A stretch of DNA of 64,000 bases from Pseudomonas sp. A-RE-19 (GCF_019956555.1 NZ_JAHBDQ010000014.1:58785-122784); one strand, 5' to 3'; counted from the first letter of the stretch, positions 43,975-58,302 are shown. Program-made: numbers and translations. The notes: generated by a model from the sequence alone, not told the origin.

Positions 43975-46900
43975 TTAGTTAACCCAGACGCGAGCATTAC
44001 GGAACATACGCATCCAAGGTGCGTCTTCGTTCCAGTCTTCCGAACGCCACGAGTTCTGCACGGCGCGGAATACACGCTCCGGGTGCGGCATCATGATGGT
44101 CACGCGACCGTCACGGCTGGTCAAACCGGTGATCCCGCGCGGCGAGCCGTTCGGGTTGGCCGGGTAGTTTTCGGTGACCTTGCCATGGTTGTCGACGAAA
44201 CGCATCGCCACGCAACCCGACAGATCAGCTTCCAGCAACGCTTCTTCGCTGGCGAACTCGGCATGACCTTCACCGTGAGCAATGGCGATCGGCATACGCG
44301 AACCGGCCATGCCTTGCAGGAAGATCGAGTTCGATTCCTGAACCTGAACCATCGCCACGCGAGCTTCGAACTGCTCGGAACGGTTACGCACGAAGTGCGG
44401 CCAGAACTCGCTGCCCGGGATCAGCTCGTGCAGGTTGGACATCATCTGGCAACCGTTGCACACGCCGAGGGTGAAGCTGTCGGTACGTTCGAAGAAGCCC
44501 TGGAAGGCATCGCGAGCGCGGCTGTTGAACAGTGCGGATTTGGCCCAGCCTTCACCGGCACCCAGTACGTCGCCGTAGGAGAAACCGCCGCAAGCCACCA
44601 GACCTTTGAACTCGTTCAGGTCGACACGGCCGGCCAGAATGTCGCTCATGTGCACGTCGATCGCGTTGAAACCGGCGCGGTCGAACGCGGCCGCCATTTC
44701 CACCTGACCGTTGACGCCCTGCTCACGCAGCACGGCAACCTGTGGGCGAATGCCTTTCTTGATGTAAGGCGCGGCGACGTCCTGGTTGACGTCGTAGCTG
44801 AGCTTGACGCTCAGGCCCGGGTTGTCTTCTTCCAGCAGCACGTCGAATTCTTGTTCGGCGCAATCGGCGTTGTCACGCAGACGCTGGATCTGGTAGCTGG
44901 TCTCGGCCCACTGACGTTGCAGCAGACGACGCTCACCTTCGAACACGGTGTCGCCGTTGAAGGTGATGCTGATCTCGCCGTTGTTCATTGGCTGACCGAT
45001 CACCGACACGCAGTCACTCAGGCCAGCTGCGCTGAACTGCGCGAGGATGTCTGGAGTAGCGTCCTGGCGAACCTGGATCACGGCGCCCAGTTCTTCGTTG
45101 AACAGGATCGCGGCGATGTCGGCGGAAGTCTCTGCCAGACCGTCGAGGTTCAGGCTCAGGCCACAGTGACCGGCAAAGGCCATTTCCACCACGCTGGTCA
45201 GCAGACCACCGTCGGAACGGTCGTGGTAAGCCAGCAGGTGACCGTCGGCGTTCAGACCCTGGATCACGGCGAAGAAGGCTTTCAGGTCTTCGGCGTCATC
45301 GACGTCCGGTGCCTGCTTGCCGAGTTTGCCGTGAACCTGAGCGAGGATCGAGGCGCCCATGCGGTTCTGACCGCGACCGAGGTCGATCAGGATCAGGTCG
45401 GTGGTGCCCTTGTCCATGCGCAGTTGCGGGGTCATGGTCTGACGGATGTCAGCCACGGGCGCGAAACCGGTCACGATCAGGGACATCGGCGAGGTCACGG
45501 TCTTGTCGACGCCTTCGTCGTTCCAGCGGGTGGCCATGGACATGGAGTCCTTGCCCACCGGAATGGTGATGCCCAGCTCAGGGCACAATTCCATGCCGAC
45601 CGCTTTCACGGTGTCGTACAGACGCGCGTCTTCACCCGGGTGACCGGCGGCGGACATCCAGTTCGCCGACAGTTTGATGTCGGAGATTTTGGCGATGCGC
45701 GACGCCGCGATGTTGGTCAGGGTTTCGCCGATGGCCATGCGGCCCGACGCCGGAGCGTCCAGCAGTGCCAGCGGAGTGCGCTCGCCCATGGCCATGGCTT
45801 CACCGGTGTAGACGTCGAAGCTGGTGGCGGTGACGGCAACGTCGGCCACCGGAACCTGCCACGGGCCGACCATCTGATCACGGGCCACGAGGCCGGTGAT
45901 GGTGCGGTCGCCGATGGTGATCAGGAAGCTTTTGCTGGCCACGGCCGGGTGATGCAGAACGCGCTCGACGCAGTCGGCGATGTCGAGGGTCGACGGATCG
46001 AAATCGTCGCCCAGCTCGTTTTCGCGAACGGCCGAACGGTGCATGCGCGGGGCTTTGCCCAGCAGCACTTCAAGCGGCATGTCCACCGGGCTGTTGCCGA
46101 AGTGGCTGTCGGTCACAGTCAGTTGCGGCTCGGCAGTGGCTTCGCCGACCACGGCAAACGGGCAACGCTCACGTTCGCAGATCGCCTGGAAGCGTTCGAA
46201 GTCCGCCGGGCCGACCGCCAGAACGTAGCGTTCCTGGGATTCGTTGCTCCAGATTTCGTGCGGGGCCATGCCCGGCTCGTCGTTTGGAATGTTGCGCAGT
46301 TCGAAGCGACCGCCACGGTTGCCGTCGTTGACCAGTTCCGGGAAGGCGTTGGACAGACCGCCCGCGCCGACGTCGTGGATGAAGCTGATCGGGTTTTTGT
46401 CACCCAACTGCCAGCAACGGTCGATGACTTCCTGGCAGCGACGTTCCATTTCCGGGTTTTCGCGCTGTACGGATGCGAAGTCCAGGTCCGCCGAGCTGGT
46501 GCCGGTGGCCATGGAGGAAGCCGCGCCGCCGCCCAGACCGATGAGCATGGCCGGGCCGCCGAGCACGATCAGCTTGGAGCCAACGGTGATCTCGCCTTTC
46601 TGTACGTGTTCGGCACGGATGTTACCCATGCCGCCAGCCAGCATGATCGGCTTGTGGTAACCGCGAACTTCGTCGCCACGCGGGGTGGTGATCGACTGTT
46701 CGAAGGTACGGAAGTAGCCGGTCAGGGCCGGGCGACCGAATTCGTTGTTGAACGCGGCGCCACCCAGTGGGCCTTCGATCATGATGTCCAGCGCGGTAAC
46801 GATGCGCTCAGGCTTGCCGTACGGCACTTCCCACGGCTGTTCGAAGCCCGGGATCTGCAGGTTGGACACGGTGAAACCGGTCAGGCCAGCCTTTGGCTTG

Positions 46901-47871
46901 GCGCCGCGACCGGTTGCACCTTCGTCGCGGATCTCGCCGCCGCTACCGGTGGATGCGCCCGGGAACGGGGCAATCGCGGTCGGGTGGTTGTGAGTTTCGA
47001 CTTTCATCAGGATGTGCACCGGTTCCTGCACCGCGCCGTACTGGCGGGTTTCAGGGTCCGGGAAGAAACGGCCGGCAACGGAGCCGACGATCACCGAGGC
47101 GTTGTCCTTATAAGCTGACAGAACACCTTCGCTGTGCATCTGGTAGGTGTTCTTGATCATGCCGAACAGGCTTTTTTCCTGGCTCTGACCGTCGATGTCC
47201 CAACTGGCGTTGAAGATCTTGTGACGGCAGTGCTCGGAGTTCGCCTGGGCAAACATCATCAGTTCGATGTCGTGCGGGTTGCGCTTCAAGCCGACGAAGG
47301 CTGCGACCAGATAGTCGATTTCGTCTTCGGCCAGGGCCAGGCCCAGCTCGGTGTTGGCTTTTTCCAGCGCGGCGCGGCCGCCACCCAACACGTCGATCGC
47401 GGTCAGGGGCTTGGGCTCGGCGTGGCTGAACAGGCCGGCGGCTTGTTCAAGGTTGTCCAATACGATCTGGGTCATGCGGTCGTGCAGCGCGCCTGCGATC
47501 AGCTGCGCTTCGGCATCGCTGAACTGGCCGGCGACGTAGAACGCGATGCCGCGCTCCAGGCGCTGAATTTTGGTCAGGCCGCAGTTGCGAGCGATGTCGC
47601 TGGCTTTACTGGACCACGGCGAGATGGTGCCGAAACGCGGCAACACCAGAAACAGACGACCAGTCGGCTCTTGTACCGGAACGCTAGGGCCGTACTTCAG
47701 AAGGCGCGCAAGCACCTGCTGTTCGTCGCCGGTCAGGACGCCGGTAACTTCGGCGAAGTGAGCGAATTCAGCATACAAGCCACTGACAGCCGGAACCTTC
47801 TGGCTCAGTTGCTCAAGGAGTTTGCTGTGGCGAAAGGCAGAAAGGGCAGGAGCGCCGCGCAGGATCAACAT
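43975..47871 (-). CDS. purL: Phosphoribosylformylglycinamidine synthase
   Basis: A 1298-residue single-chain FGAM synthase. Linker and PurS-like domain at the N-terminus; FGAM synthetase core with [20 protein letters not shown] near residue 295; second half-repeat with [14 protein letters not shown]; class I glutaminase at the C-terminus with [14 protein letters not shown] near residue 1150 and the catalytic cysteine, and final [11 protein letters not shown]. Full length. Confidence 0.97.
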   Translation of the reverse strand: MLILRGAPALSAFRHSKLLEQLSQKVPAVSGLYAEFAHFAEVTGVLTGDEQQVLARLLKYGPSVPVQEPTGRLFLVLPRFGTISPWSSKASDIARNCGLTKIQRLERGIAFYVAGQFSDAEAQLIAGALHDRMTQIVLDNLEQAAGLFSHAEPKPLTAIDVLGGGRAALEKANTELGLALAEDEIDYLVAAFVGLKRNPHDIELMMFAQANSEHCRHKIFNASWDIDGQSQEKSLFGMIKNTYQMHSEGVLSAYKDNASVIVGSVAGRFFPDPETRQYGAVQEPVHILMKVETHNHPTAIAPFPGASTGSGGEIRDEGATGRGAKPKAGLTGFTVSNLQIPGFEQPWEVPYGKPERIVTALDIMIEGPLGGAAFNNEFGRPALTGYFRTFEQSITTPRGDEVRGYHKPIMLAGGMGNIRAEHVQKGEITVGSKLIVLGGPAMLIGLGGGAASSMATGTSSADLDFASVQRENPEMERRCQEVIDRCWQLGDKNPISFIHDVGAGGLSNAFPELVNDGNRGGRFELRNIPNDEPGMAPHEIWSNESQERYVLAVGPADFERFQAICERERCPFAVVGEATAEPQLTVTDSHFGNSPVDMPLEVLLGKAPRMHRSAVRENELGDDFDPSTLDIADCVERVLHHPAVASKSFLITIGDRTITGLVARDQMVGPWQVPVADVAVTATSFDVYTGEAMAMGERTPLALLDAPASGRMAIGETLTNIAASRIAKISDIKLSANWMSAAGHPGEDARLYDTVKAVGMELCPELGITIPVGKDSMSMATRWNDEGVDKTVTSPMSLIVTGFAPVADIRQTMTPQLRMDKGTTDLILIDLGRGQNRMGASILAQVHGKLGKQAPDVDDAEDLKAFFAVIQGLNADGHLLAYHDRSDGGLLTSVVEMAFAGHCGLSLNLDGLAETSADIAAILFNEELGAVIQVRQDATPDILAQFSAAGLSDCVSVIGQPMNNGEISITFNGDTVFEGERRLLQRQWAETSYQIQRLRDNADCAEQEFDVLLEEDNPGLSVKLSYDVNQDVAAPYIKKGIRPQVAVLREQGVNGQVEMAAAFDRAGFNAIDVHMSDILAGRVDLNEFKGLVACGGFSYGDVLGAGEGWAKSALFNSRARDAFQGFFERTDSFTLGVCNGCQMMSNLHELIPGSEFWPHFVRNRSEQFEARVAMVQVQESNSIFLQGMAGSRMPIAIAHGEGHAEFASEEALLEADLSGCVAMRFVDNHGKVTENYPANPNGSPRGITGLTSRDGRVTIMMPHPERVFRAVQNSWRSEDWNEDAPWMRMFRNARVWVN

Positions 47872-47920
47872 CTTCGGGACAGCCTCGGGAAGGGGTGTGC
47901 TTTGAGGCCGTGCATTCTAG

Positions 47921-49606
<1,686 letters not shown>

Positions 49607-49629
49607 ATCTTCGCTGCCTTCAAAGACGC

Positions 49630-49720
49630 CTTCGCGGGCAAGCCTCGCTCCTACAGATTTGCGTTGAACACACCATTGCGCATCGACACGGACCTGTAGG
49701 AGCGAGGCTTGCCCGCGAAG
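49630..49720. repeat. REP pair (family B), inverted
   Basis: CTTCGCGGGCAAGCCTCGCT and its complement (49694-49720), 27 bases each, between the convergent mltF and pdxJ genes. Confidence 0.85.
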
Positions 49721-49734
49721 GCAGCGCCGCCGAT

Positions 49735-50481
49735 CTAGCCTTTCAACGCAGCCGCCAGAATCAGCGCCTTCATTTCAGACACCGCCGACTTGAACCCGAC
49801 GAACAACGCATGGGCCACCAGCGCATGGCCGATGTTCAGTTCGTTGATACCCTTGATCGCCGCAACCGCCTCGACGTTGTGATAGTGCAGGCCGTGCCCC
49901 GCGTTGACGATCAGCCCCTGGGCCAGACCGAAGGCCACACCATCGGCCACGCGCTTCAGTTCCTCGGCCACTGCAGTCGGCGTCTCGGCATCCGCATAAC
50001 GCCCGGTGTGCAATTCAATGGCCGGCGCACCCACACGGCGGGACGCTTCGATCTGCCGCTCGTCAGCGTCGATGAACAGCGACACTTCACAGCCGATCTT
50101 CGCCAGGCGATCCACCGCCGCCTTGATCCGCGCCTCCTGCCCTGCCACGTCCAGACCGCCTTCGGTGGTCAGCTCTTGACGGGTTTCCGGCACCAGGCAA
50201 ATGTGCGCCGGACGGATGCGCTCGGCAAACGCCATCATTTCTTCGGTGACGCCCATTTCGAAGTTCATGCGGGTTTGCAGCACGTCCTTGAGCAGCAGCA
50301 CGTCGCGCTCCTGAATGTGCCGGCGGTCTTCGCGCAAGTGCACGGTGATGCCATCAGCGCCCGCCTCTTCCGCGTCCAGCGCTGCCTTGACCGGATCCGG
50401 GTAGCGAGTACCCCGGGCCTGACGCAGGGTGGCAACGTGGTCGATGTTCACGCCAAGAAGAATGCGATTGCTGGTGGTCAC
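49735..50481 (-). CDS. pdxJ: Pyridoxine 5'-phosphate synthase
   Basis: A 248-residue TIM-barrel enzyme forming pyridoxine phosphate. [20 protein letters not shown] at the N-terminus and [15 protein letters not shown] near 210 are characteristic; active-site histidines and glutamates are present. The GTG at 50481 has AGGAG 7 bases upstream; the longer frame is unsupported. Last gene of the lepA-lepB-rnc-era-recO-pdxJ series. Confidence 0.96.
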   Translation of the reverse strand: MTTSNRILLGVNIDHVATLRQARGTRYPDPVKAALDAEEAGADGITVHLREDRRHIQERDVLLLKDVLQTRMNFEMGVTEEMMAFAERIRPAHICLVPETRQELTTEGGLDVAGQEARIKAAVDRLAKIGCEVSLFIDADERQIEASRRVGAPAIELHTGRYADAETPTAVAEELKRVADGVAFGLAQGLIVNAGHGLHYHNVEAVAAIKGINELNIGHALVAHALFVGFKSAVSEMKALILAAALKG

Positions 50482-50548
50482 GGAAGCGCTCCTGAAATAA
50501 GGGAAAGTTCGGTGCACAGCATACACGGGGAGACTGGATCTGTTGACG

Positions 50549-51238
50549 CTACGGCTTTCGAAACAACTCTCGGGAAACCAGCGGACGACCGCCCAAGTGA
50601 ACGGCCAGTGCCTGACGCATCAGACGCTTGGCAGCGGACAACGCGCCAGGCGCGGTCCAGTCCGCCTCGGCCATGGCTAACAGCTCGGCACCGTTGAACA
50701 GACCGGGTTGCAGCAGATAGACCCGCTCCAGACCTGCATCCACCTGCAAGCGATAGAGGCCATCCGGCGCGATGGGGTCGCCGTGGATGTCGGTGTTCAG
50801 GGCAAAGCCGTAACCGAGGTCGTCGAGCAGCCGCCATTCGAAGGAGCGCAGTAACGGCTCCAGTGGACGGCCTTCGGCCAAGGCGAGCAAGGTCGCGGCA
50901 TAGTGATCGAAAACGGCGGGATGAGGGTCTTCGGCGGGCAGCAGGCGAATCAGCAATTCGTTGAGGTAGAGACCGCTGAACAATGCTTCGCCATTGAGCC
51001 AGGTAGAAACCCCGGCGCTTTCCATGCGGCCGACATTTTTCAGCTCGCCCCGCCCCCGAAACTCGACTTCCAGCGGCACGAACGGCCGCGCCAACGTCCC
51101 GGCCTTGCCCCGTGCGCTACGCAACACCGCCCGCAACCGACCTTGCGGCGTAAGGAAATCCACCAATGCGCTGGTTTCGCGGTAGGCGCGGCTGTGGAGC
51201 ACGTAGGCAGGTTGGCCGGTTGGCGCGGTGGTCGACAT
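50549..51238 (-). CDS. recO: DNA repair protein RecO
   Basis: A 229-residue recombination mediator that loads RecA with RecF/RecR. The N-terminal OB fold starts [20 protein letters not shown] and shows [14 protein letters not shown]; the C-terminal helical part follows. The ATG at 51238 is taken; the ATG six codons earlier has no ribosome-binding site. Confidence 0.94.
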   Translation of the reverse strand: MSTTAPTGQPAYVLHSRAYRETSALVDFLTPQGRLRAVLRSARGKAGTLARPFVPLEVEFRGRGELKNVGRMESAGVSTWLNGEALFSGLYLNELLIRLLPAEDPHPAVFDHYAATLLALAEGRPLEPLLRSFEWRLLDDLGYGFALNTDIHGDPIAPDGLYRLQVDAGLERVYLLQPGLFNGAELLAMAEADWTAPGALSAAKRLMRQALAVHLGGRPLVSRELFRKP

Positions 51239-51292
51239 GGAAATCGCAGTTCTCAATGAGTAAGCGCAGTTTTACTGACAACCCCAAACCAC

Positions 51293-51382
51293 TGTGGGAG
51301 CGAGCCTGCTCGCGATGAGGGCCTGATATTCAACAAGGATGTTGACTGACAGACCGCTATCGCGAGCAGGCTCGCTCCCACA
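51293..51382. repeat. REP pair (family A, GAGCCTGC variant), inverted
   Basis: TGTGGGAGCGAGCCTGCTCG and its complement (51359-51382) face each other between era and recO, so the operon's internal message must cross it. Confidence 0.84.
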
Positions 51383-51410
51383 ATGGAATTTTTGCGTCCA
51401 AGTCTAAGTG

Positions 51411-52305
<895 letters not shown>

Positions 52306-52313
<8 letters not shown>

Positions 52314-52995
52314 GGCCATTCTCCACGCCCAGGGCAATCAGTGCTGCGGCGGCCGCTACCTGTTCGGCAATACGACGACTCACACCCTGACCTCGGCTTT
52401 TTTCATTCAGTAAGATGATTTCGCATTCGACGAAGAACGTCCGGCAATGCGGCTCACCCTGGATATCCACCACTTCGTAACGCGGCAGTTCACAACCACG
52501 GGACTGCAGGAATTCCTGCAGGCGGGTTTTCGGATCTTTGTTGGTGTCGACCAGCGTCAGGCCTTCGAACTCTCCAGCCAGCCAGGCCAGCACGCGCTCG
52601 CGCGCCATGTCCATGCCGGCGTCCAGATAGATCGCACCGATCAACGCTTCGAGGGCATCGGCCAGAATCGACTCGCGACGAAAACCGCCGCTTTTCAATT
52701 CGCCGGAACCCAGGCGCAGGTATTCGCCCAGGTCGAAGCCACGGGCCAGTACGGCCAGGGTCTCGCCTTTCACCAGGCGTGCGCGCAAGCGCGACAACTG
52801 GCCTTCGCGGGCAAGCGGGAAGCGATCGAACAGCGCCTCGCCAGCGACGAAGTTGAGGATGGCGTCACCGAGGAATTCCAGGCGTTCGTTGTTGCGCCCG
52901 GCAAAGCTGCGGTGAGTCAGGGCCAGGACCATCAGTTCCTGATCCTTGAAGGTGTAGCCGAGCTGACGCTCGAGACGGCTTAAGGAGACGCTCAC
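52306..52995 (-). CDS. rnc: Ribonuclease III
   Basis: A 229-residue double-strand RNase. Catalytic motif [14 protein letters not shown] near residue 36, [14 protein letters not shown] near 112, and a C-terminal double-strand RNA-binding domain. It begins with GTG and overlaps a short upstream frame by 4 bases (GTGA), a trace of the missing neighbour discussed in the findings. Confidence 0.96.
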
Positions 52996-53083
52996 GGTTT
53001 ACCCACGCTGAGTTCGTGGTTGGATTCCACCGCCAGGGCCGAGAGACGGCGCAGGCTTGGGACAATTAACGCTGTGTTCAAAA
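52994..53083 (-). pseudogene. Possible remnant of the DUF4845 gene
   Basis: From a TTG at about 53083 a 29-codon frame runs to a TGA that overlaps the rnc GTG; it ends [14 protein letters not shown]. The tight GTGA overlap with rnc is typical for the end of a real operon gene. In Pseudomonas a DUF4845 gene normally lies between lepB and rnc; here only 184 bases separate them. The remnant reading is inference; I could not check the tail against a homologue. Confidence 0.3.
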
Positions 53084-53149
53084 ATTACGTCCTGAATATC
53101 ATTGTTTTCATGCTTCTGGTGCCGATTGTGCCGGTTCCAGAAATGCATT

Positions 53150-53172
53150 CGGCGCTGTGTTCAACAGCGCCG
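53150..53172 (-). terminator. Hairpin after lepB
   Basis: CGGCGCTGT pairs with ACAGCGCCG around a 5-base loop, 8 bases after the lepB stop. No U-run follows, so it may only slow or stabilise the message. Confidence 0.5.
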
Positions 53173-53179
53173 TGTGTGA

Positions 53180-54034
53180 TTACTTGATCAGGCCAACCCG
53201 CGAGAAATTCGGCAGGTGACTGAGTTTGGGTTCCGGCCAGCTCATCCAGACTGCAAAGGCCTTGCCGACGATGTTCTTGTCGGGAACCATGCCGAGCAGA
53301 TCCTTGGGAATACTCGGATCATCCCAGTAGCGACTGTCGTTGGAGTTGTCGCGGTTGTCGCCCATCATGAAGTAGTGCCCGGCCGGCACGGTCCACGAAT
53401 GGTCCGGCGTTGCGCGGTAGCGGCTCATTTCCTTGCGGATCAGGTGCTCGGCCGCGCCGAGTTTTTCCTTGTAGAGCTCGGCACTGCCCAACGTGCCCGG
53501 CTCGGAGCCGACCAGTTGTTCGGCAATCGATTCACCGTTGACGAACAGGTGCTTGTCGGCGGTGTAGCGAATCTGGTCACCCGGCAGGCCCACCACTCGC
53601 TTGATGTAGTTGACGTTCGGATCGCTCGGGTAGCGGAACACCATTACATCGCCGCGCTGCGGATCACCGACTTCGATGACTTTCTTGTCGATCACCGGCA
53701 GGCGGATCCCGTAAGAAAATTTGTTCACCAGAATGAAGTCGCCGACGTCCAGGGTCGGTTTCATCGAGCCGGAAGGAATCTGGAACGGTTCCACCAGAAA
53801 CGAACGCAGCACCAGCACGATGAACAACACCGGGAAAAACGACTTGCCGTATTCGACCAGCAGCGGCTCTTTGTTCAGTTTTTCGATCACTACCATGTCA
53901 GCCTGACTGACGCTCCCCTGATAGGAGTTAATGGCAGCCCGGCGCCGTGGCGCCAGGAACAGCAGATCGAGCAACGCCAACAGGCCGCAGACGAACACGG
54001 CGATGACCAGCAACAGCGGGAAATTTAGTGACAT
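53180..54034 (-). CDS. lepB: Signal peptidase I
   Basis: A 284-residue inner-membrane protease. Two hydrophobic segments at the N-terminus (LLLVIAVFVCGLLALLDLLF), catalytic serine in QIPSGSMKPTLDVGDFILVN near 92, catalytic lysine in YIKRVVGLPGDQI near 147 and GDNRDNSNDSRYW near 224. It lies 5 bases after lepA. Confidence 0.97.
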   Translation of the reverse strand: MSLNFPLLLVIAVFVCGLLALLDLLFLAPRRRAAINSYQGSVSQADMVVIEKLNKEPLLVEYGKSFFPVLFIVLVLRSFLVEPFQIPSGSMKPTLDVGDFILVNKFSYGIRLPVIDKKVIEVGDPQRGDVMVFRYPSDPNVNYIKRVVGLPGDQIRYTADKHLFVNGESIAEQLVGSEPGTLGSAELYKEKLGAAEHLIRKEMSRYRATPDHSWTVPAGHYFMMGDNRDNSNDSRYWDDPSIPKDLLGMVPDKNIVGKAFAVWMSWPEPKLSHLPNFSRVGLIK

Positions 54035-54039
54035 AGGAC

Positions 54040-55839
54040 CTAACTATCCAACCTGAGCACTGCAAGGAAGGCTTCTTGTGGAATTTCCACGTTACCGACC
54101 TGCTTCATGCGTTTTTTACCGGCCTTTTGCTTTTCCAACAGCTTGCGCTTACGGCTAACGTCACCGCCGTAGCATTTGGCCAATACGTTCTTTCTGAGTG
54201 CCTTGACGGAGGTTCGCGCAATGATCTGCCCGCCGATGGCGGCCTGGATCGCGACATCGAACATCTGACGCGGAATCAGTTCTTTCATCTTCTCGGTCAA
54301 CTGGCGACCTTTGTAGTGCGCATTGTCCCGATGCACGATCAGCGCCAGGGCGTCGACCTTGTCACCGTTGATCAGCACATCCAGTTTCACCAGATTAGCC
54401 GATTGATAACGATCGAAATGGTAATCGAGCGAAGCATAGCCGCGGCTGGTGGATTTGAGACGGTCGAAGAAGTCCAGGACCACTTCGTTCATCGGCAAAT
54501 CGTAAGTCACCTGGACCTGGGTGCCGAGGAACAGCATGTCGTGCTGCACGCCACGCTTTTCGATACACAGGGTAATGACGTTACCCAGGTGCTCTTGCGG
54601 CACAAGGATATTGGCCCGCACGATCGGTTCGCGCATGTCTTCGATCGACGACAGGTCCGGGAGCTTGGACGGGTTGTCGACGTATATTGTTTCACCGGTT
54701 TTCAGCAGCAGCTCGAAAATAACCGTCGGCGCCGTGGTGATCAGGTCCAGGTCGTACTCGCGCTCCAGGCGCTCCTGGATGATTTCCATGTGCAGCATGC
54801 CGAGGAAGCCGCAACGGAAGCCGAAGCCCAGGGCGTCGGAGCTTTCCGGGGTGTACTGCAAGGACGAGTCGTTCAGCGTGAGCTTTTGCAGGGCTTCACG
54901 GAAATCTTCGAAGTCGTCGGAGCTGACCGGGAACAGACCGGCGTAGACCTGCGGCTGGATGCGTTTGAAGCCTGGCAGCACGTCGACATCCGGCGTGGAA
55001 CTCAAGGTCAGGGTGTCACCTACCGGCGCACCGTGAATATCCTTGATACCGGCAATGATGAAGCCCACTTCGCCGGCCTTCAGGTCAACGGTGGCGGTGT
55101 GTTTCGGGTTGAAGACGCCGACGCTGTCCACCAGGTGGATCTTGCCGGTGGACTTGACCAGAATCTTGTCGCCCTTCTTCACACGACCGTGGCGCACGCG
55201 AACCAGGGAAACAACGCCCAGGTAGTTGTCGAACCAGGAATCGATGATCAACGCTTGCAGCGGATCTTCGATGTTGCCGGTCGGCGCGGGAATGGTGTGA
55301 ACCAGACGTTCGAGCACTTCATCGACGCCCAGACCGGTCTTGGCACTGCACTCGACCGCATCGGTGGCATCGATGCCGATGATTTTTTCGATTTCTTCCT
55401 TGACGCGCTCCGGATCGGCCTGTGGCAGGTCGATCTTGTTCAGCACCGGCATGACTTCCAGACCCTGCTCGATTGCCGTGTAGCAGTTGGCAACCGATTG
55501 AGCCTCGACGCCCTGACCGGCATCGACCACCAGCAATGCACCTTCACAGGCCGCCAGCGACCGGCTGACTTCATAGGTGAAGTCGACGTGGCCCGGGGTG
55601 TCAATGAAGTTCAGCTGGTAGTTAATGCCATCGCGGGCTTTGTAATAGAGGGTGACGCTGTGGGCCTTGATGGTGATCCCGCGTTCACGTTCCAGGTCCA
55701 TGGAGTCCAGTACCTGGGCTTCCATTTCGCGCTCGGCAAGGCCGCCGCACATCTGGATGAAGCGATCGGCCAGCGTCGACTTGCCATGGTCAATGTGGGC
55801 GATGATGGAGAAATTGCGGATATGACTCAAATCACTCAC
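54040..55839 (-). CDS. lepA: Elongation factor 4 (LepA)
   Basis: A 599-residue ribosome-associated GTPase. G1 [14 protein letters not shown] near residue 14, [12 protein letters not shown] near 78, NKIDLP near 132, and the unique C-terminal domain ([20 protein letters not shown]). First gene of the lepA-lepB cluster. Confidence 0.98.
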   Translation of the reverse strand: MSDLSHIRNFSIIAHIDHGKSTLADRFIQMCGGLAEREMEAQVLDSMDLERERGITIKAHSVTLYYKARDGINYQLNFIDTPGHVDFTYEVSRSLAACEGALLVVDAGQGVEAQSVANCYTAIEQGLEVMPVLNKIDLPQADPERVKEEIEKIIGIDATDAVECSAKTGLGVDEVLERLVHTIPAPTGNIEDPLQALIIDSWFDNYLGVVSLVRVRHGRVKKGDKILVKSTGKIHLVDSVGVFNPKHTATVDLKAGEVGFIIAGIKDIHGAPVGDTLTLSSTPDVDVLPGFKRIQPQVYAGLFPVSSDDFEDFREALQKLTLNDSSLQYTPESSDALGFGFRCGFLGMLHMEIIQERLEREYDLDLITTAPTVIFELLLKTGETIYVDNPSKLPDLSSIEDMREPIVRANILVPQEHLGNVITLCIEKRGVQHDMLFLGTQVQVTYDLPMNEVVLDFFDRLKSTSRGYASLDYHFDRYQSANLVKLDVLINGDKVDALALIVHRDNAHYKGRQLTEKMKELIPRQMFDVAIQAAIGGQIIARTSVKALRKNVLAKCYGGDVSRKRKLLEKQKAGKKRMKQVGNVEIPQEAFLAVLRLDS

Positions 55840-55947
55840 GGATCAACACTCAAAAAGGCTGCAGGCATAGCCCGCCGAAAAATAGCCGGGAATTGTACCT
55901 GATCCACGGCGCAAGCGTCACGTTCGCAGGTCAGACGGCACCTACAA

Positions 55948-55978
55948 AAAACGCCCCGGTCTTGCGACAGGGGCGTTT
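55948..55978 (-). terminator. Terminator of lptF-lptG
   Basis: AAACGCCCC pairs with GGGGCGTTT; on the minus strand TTTTTT follows. It lies 32 bases after the lptG stop. Confidence 0.85.
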
Positions 55979-56010
55979 CGAGTGACAAGCAAGACCGGGG
56001 AAACCCGCGA

Positions 56011-57072
56011 TCAACCGGCCCGGCGCAACAGCCAGACACCGGCCAGGGCGCAGACACCCGCGGGGATCAGCACGGCAAACAGCGGCGAGAATCCGAATAC
56101 CAGGCTCGAAGGCCCGAGCAAATCCTGGACGATGCGGAAGGTGAACCCCACCAGCACGCCGGTAAAGACCCGCTGACCAAGAGTCACCGAGCGCAACGGA
56201 CCGAAGATGAAGGAAATCGCCATCAACACCAGCGCGGCGGTCACCAGCGGCTGCAACACCTTGACCCAAAACGCCAGCCAGTAACGTCCGTTGCTCAGGC
56301 CCTGGTCAGCCAGGTAATGGATATAACTCCATAGACCGCTGATCGACAGCGACTCGGGCGCCATCACTACGGTGCTCAGCAACTGCGGGCTCAGGGCGAC
56401 TTCCCAGCGTTCGACCGGGGCGGTCACCACTTCGGTGCTCTTGTCATGGAACACCGTGGTCGTGACATCGGTCAGCTGCCAGTGATCCGTGTCGAATTCC
56501 GCACGCTTGGCGAAGCTCGAAGACAGCATGTGGCGTTGATCGTCGAAGCGATAACGGGTCACGCCATACAGCAGACCGTTAGGTTGCACGGAGTTGACGT
56601 GGATGAACTCGTCACCCTGACGGTGCCACAGACCGTGCTTGGCGCTTTGCGCGTCGCCACTGCCCTGAGCCAGCGAGCGGTTGGCCTGAGCAGTGACTTC
56701 CGTGGCCGGCGCGACGTACTCACCGATCACCAGCCCCACCGCCATCAGGAGCAACATCGGCTTCATGACGGCCCAGACGATCCGCCCGAGCGAAACGCCC
56801 GCGGCGCGCATGATGGTCAGCTCGCTGTGGCTGGCCAGGCTGCCGAGGCCGATCAGGCAACCGATCAGCGCCGCCATCGGCAACATGTCGTACAGACGGC
56901 GTGGCGCGGTCAGCAAGACGTAGCTCAAAACGTCCATCAAGGTGTAGGTATCGCTGACTTCGCTCATCTCATCGATGAAAGCAAACAGCGTGGCCAGACC
57001 AAGGATGATTCCCAGTACTGCCAGGATCGCAACAAACACGCTGCTACCGATGTAGCGATCGAGCTTATCCAC
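56011..57072 (-). CDS. lptG: LPS export ABC transporter permease LptG
   Basis: A 353-residue permease with six membrane helices (N-terminal VFVAILAVLGIILGLATLFA, C-terminal SPLFAVLIPAGVCALAGVW) and a large periplasmic beta-jellyroll loop. With LptF and LptB2 it extracts LPS from the inner membrane. It overlaps lptF by 8 bases. Confidence 0.95.
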   Translation of the reverse strand: MDKLDRYIGSSVFVAILAVLGIILGLATLFAFIDEMSEVSDTYTLMDVLSYVLLTAPRRLYDMLPMAALIGCLIGLGSLASHSELTIMRAAGVSLGRIVWAVMKPMLLLMAVGLVIGEYVAPATEVTAQANRSLAQGSGDAQSAKHGLWHRQGDEFIHVNSVQPNGLLYGVTRYRFDDQRHMLSSSFAKRAEFDTDHWQLTDVTTTVFHDKSTEVVTAPVERWEVALSPQLLSTVVMAPESLSISGLWSYIHYLADQGLSNGRYWLAFWVKVLQPLVTAALVLMAISFIFGPLRSVTLGQRVFTGVLVGFTFRIVQDLLGPSSLVFGFSPLFAVLIPAGVCALAGVWLLRRAG

Positions 57073-58192
57073 GGGCCACCTCCAACGCGCTGCGGCGACT
57101 CGCCCTCTTCAAGCGCAGCGGTTCCCAATACAGCAAGCCCAGACCGATGACCAGGAAGAGCGCGTGCACCCACCACAAACCCAAAGCCGACGGGATCTTG
57201 CCCTTTTCGAGGGCGCCGCGAGCGGCAATCAGGATGGTCAGGTAAGCCATATAAAGAAGAATCGCCGGCAGCAACTTGAGGAAACGGCCCTGGCGCGGAT
57301 TGACCCGCGACAGCGGCACCGCCATCAAGGTCACGATGAAGACCAGCAACGGCAGCGACAGGCGCCATTGCAGCTCGGTGCGCGAGCGGATGTCGTCACT
57401 GCTTAGCAAGGAACCAGTGGTCATCGCGTCGCGGTCGGTCACTTCGTCGCTGACATCCGGCTTGGGCAGCAAGACGCCATACTCGTCGTACTTGATGGCG
57501 CGGTAGTCGGCCTGGCCCGGATTACCGTCGTAGCGATAGCCGTTGTCGAGGATCAGGTAGCGGTTACCGTCGGGGCGGATTTCCTGGCGCCCCTTCTCGG
57601 CCACCAACACGGAGATTCCACGATCCTTGTTATCGGAATTGATGTTCTTCTGCGAAATGAATACGCCGCCGAGGTTGATGCGGTCATCCGACAATGTTTC
57701 GGTGTACGTCACCCGCGTTCCATCGCGCAGAGCCTGGAAGCGACCCGGCTCCAGGGTATCGAACTCGGTCAGCGCATCCTGCTTGTTCAGCAGCAACTGG
57801 AACTGATTGGCCCCTTGCGGCGCCAGGCTCAGGCTCAGCCATGCCACCACCAGCGCAACCAGGGTGGCCGGAAAAAGGGTCATGGCGAACAGACGCTGCT
57901 GACTCATGCCAGTGGCAGACAACACGGTCATTTCGCTTTCTAGATACAGACGACCGTAGGCCAACAGAATCCCGAGAAACAAACCCAAGGGCAGGATCAG
58001 TTGCAGGAAACCTGGCAGGCGGAAGCCCATGATCAGAAACAACGACCCCGGATCCAGAAGGCCCGATGCTGCCTGGGCGAGGTATTTGATGAAGCGTCCG
58101 CTCATGATGATGACCAGCAGCACGGCGCTGACGGCGCTCAAGGTCAACAGGACTTCGCGGGATAGGTAACGGAAGACAATCAAACCAGACAC
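57065..58192 (-). CDS. lptF: LPS export ABC transporter permease LptF
   Basis: A 375-residue permease, partner of LptG, with the family start IVFRYLSREVLLTLSAVSAV, a periplasmic domain (residues about 125-265) and the C-terminal helices VFIVTLMAVPLSRVNPRQGR. It is the first gene of lptFG. Confidence 0.95.
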   Translation of the reverse strand: MSGLIVFRYLSREVLLTLSAVSAVLLVIIMSGRFIKYLAQAASGLLDPGSLFLIMGFRLPGFLQLILPLGLFLGILLAYGRLYLESEMTVLSATGMSQQRLFAMTLFPATLVALVVAWLSLSLAPQGANQFQLLLNKQDALTEFDTLEPGRFQALRDGTRVTYTETLSDDRINLGGVFISQKNINSDNKDRGISVLVAEKGRQEIRPDGNRYLILDNGYRYDGNPGQADYRAIKYDEYGVLLPKPDVSDEVTDRDAMTTGSLLSSDDIRSRTELQWRLSLPLLVFIVTLMAVPLSRVNPRQGRFLKLLPAILLYMAYLTILIAARGALEKGKIPSALGLWWVHALFLVIGLGLLYWEPLRLKRASRRSALEVARG

Positions 58193-58273
58193 TCCAGGGT
58201 TGTCAGGCTAAGCGGCCAAACAAACAAACGTATCAGTCGGCCCGCAGGGCAGAGCCGCCGAAAAAGATGGCGC

Positions 58274-58302
58274 ATTATCCTGTGATTGGGTGCGCCTGTC
58301 AC
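58274..58302 (-). promoter_or_regulatory. Possible lptF promoter
   Basis: On the minus strand GTGACA (58297-58302) precedes GATAAT (58274-58279) by 17 bases, about 80 bases before the lptF start. The divergent pepA promoter should be in the remaining part of the 286-base gap but was not clearly seen. Confidence 0.5.

Noticed and set aside
44083..47118. 1011-residue open frame antisense to purL
   Set aside because: It is a by-product of GC-rich codon use: purL on the other strand has full family motifs, and the antisense product is low-complexity and without a recognisable domain.
54076..55902. 608-residue open frame antisense to lepA
   Set aside because: Shadow of the highly conserved lepA; no start signals or family similarity.
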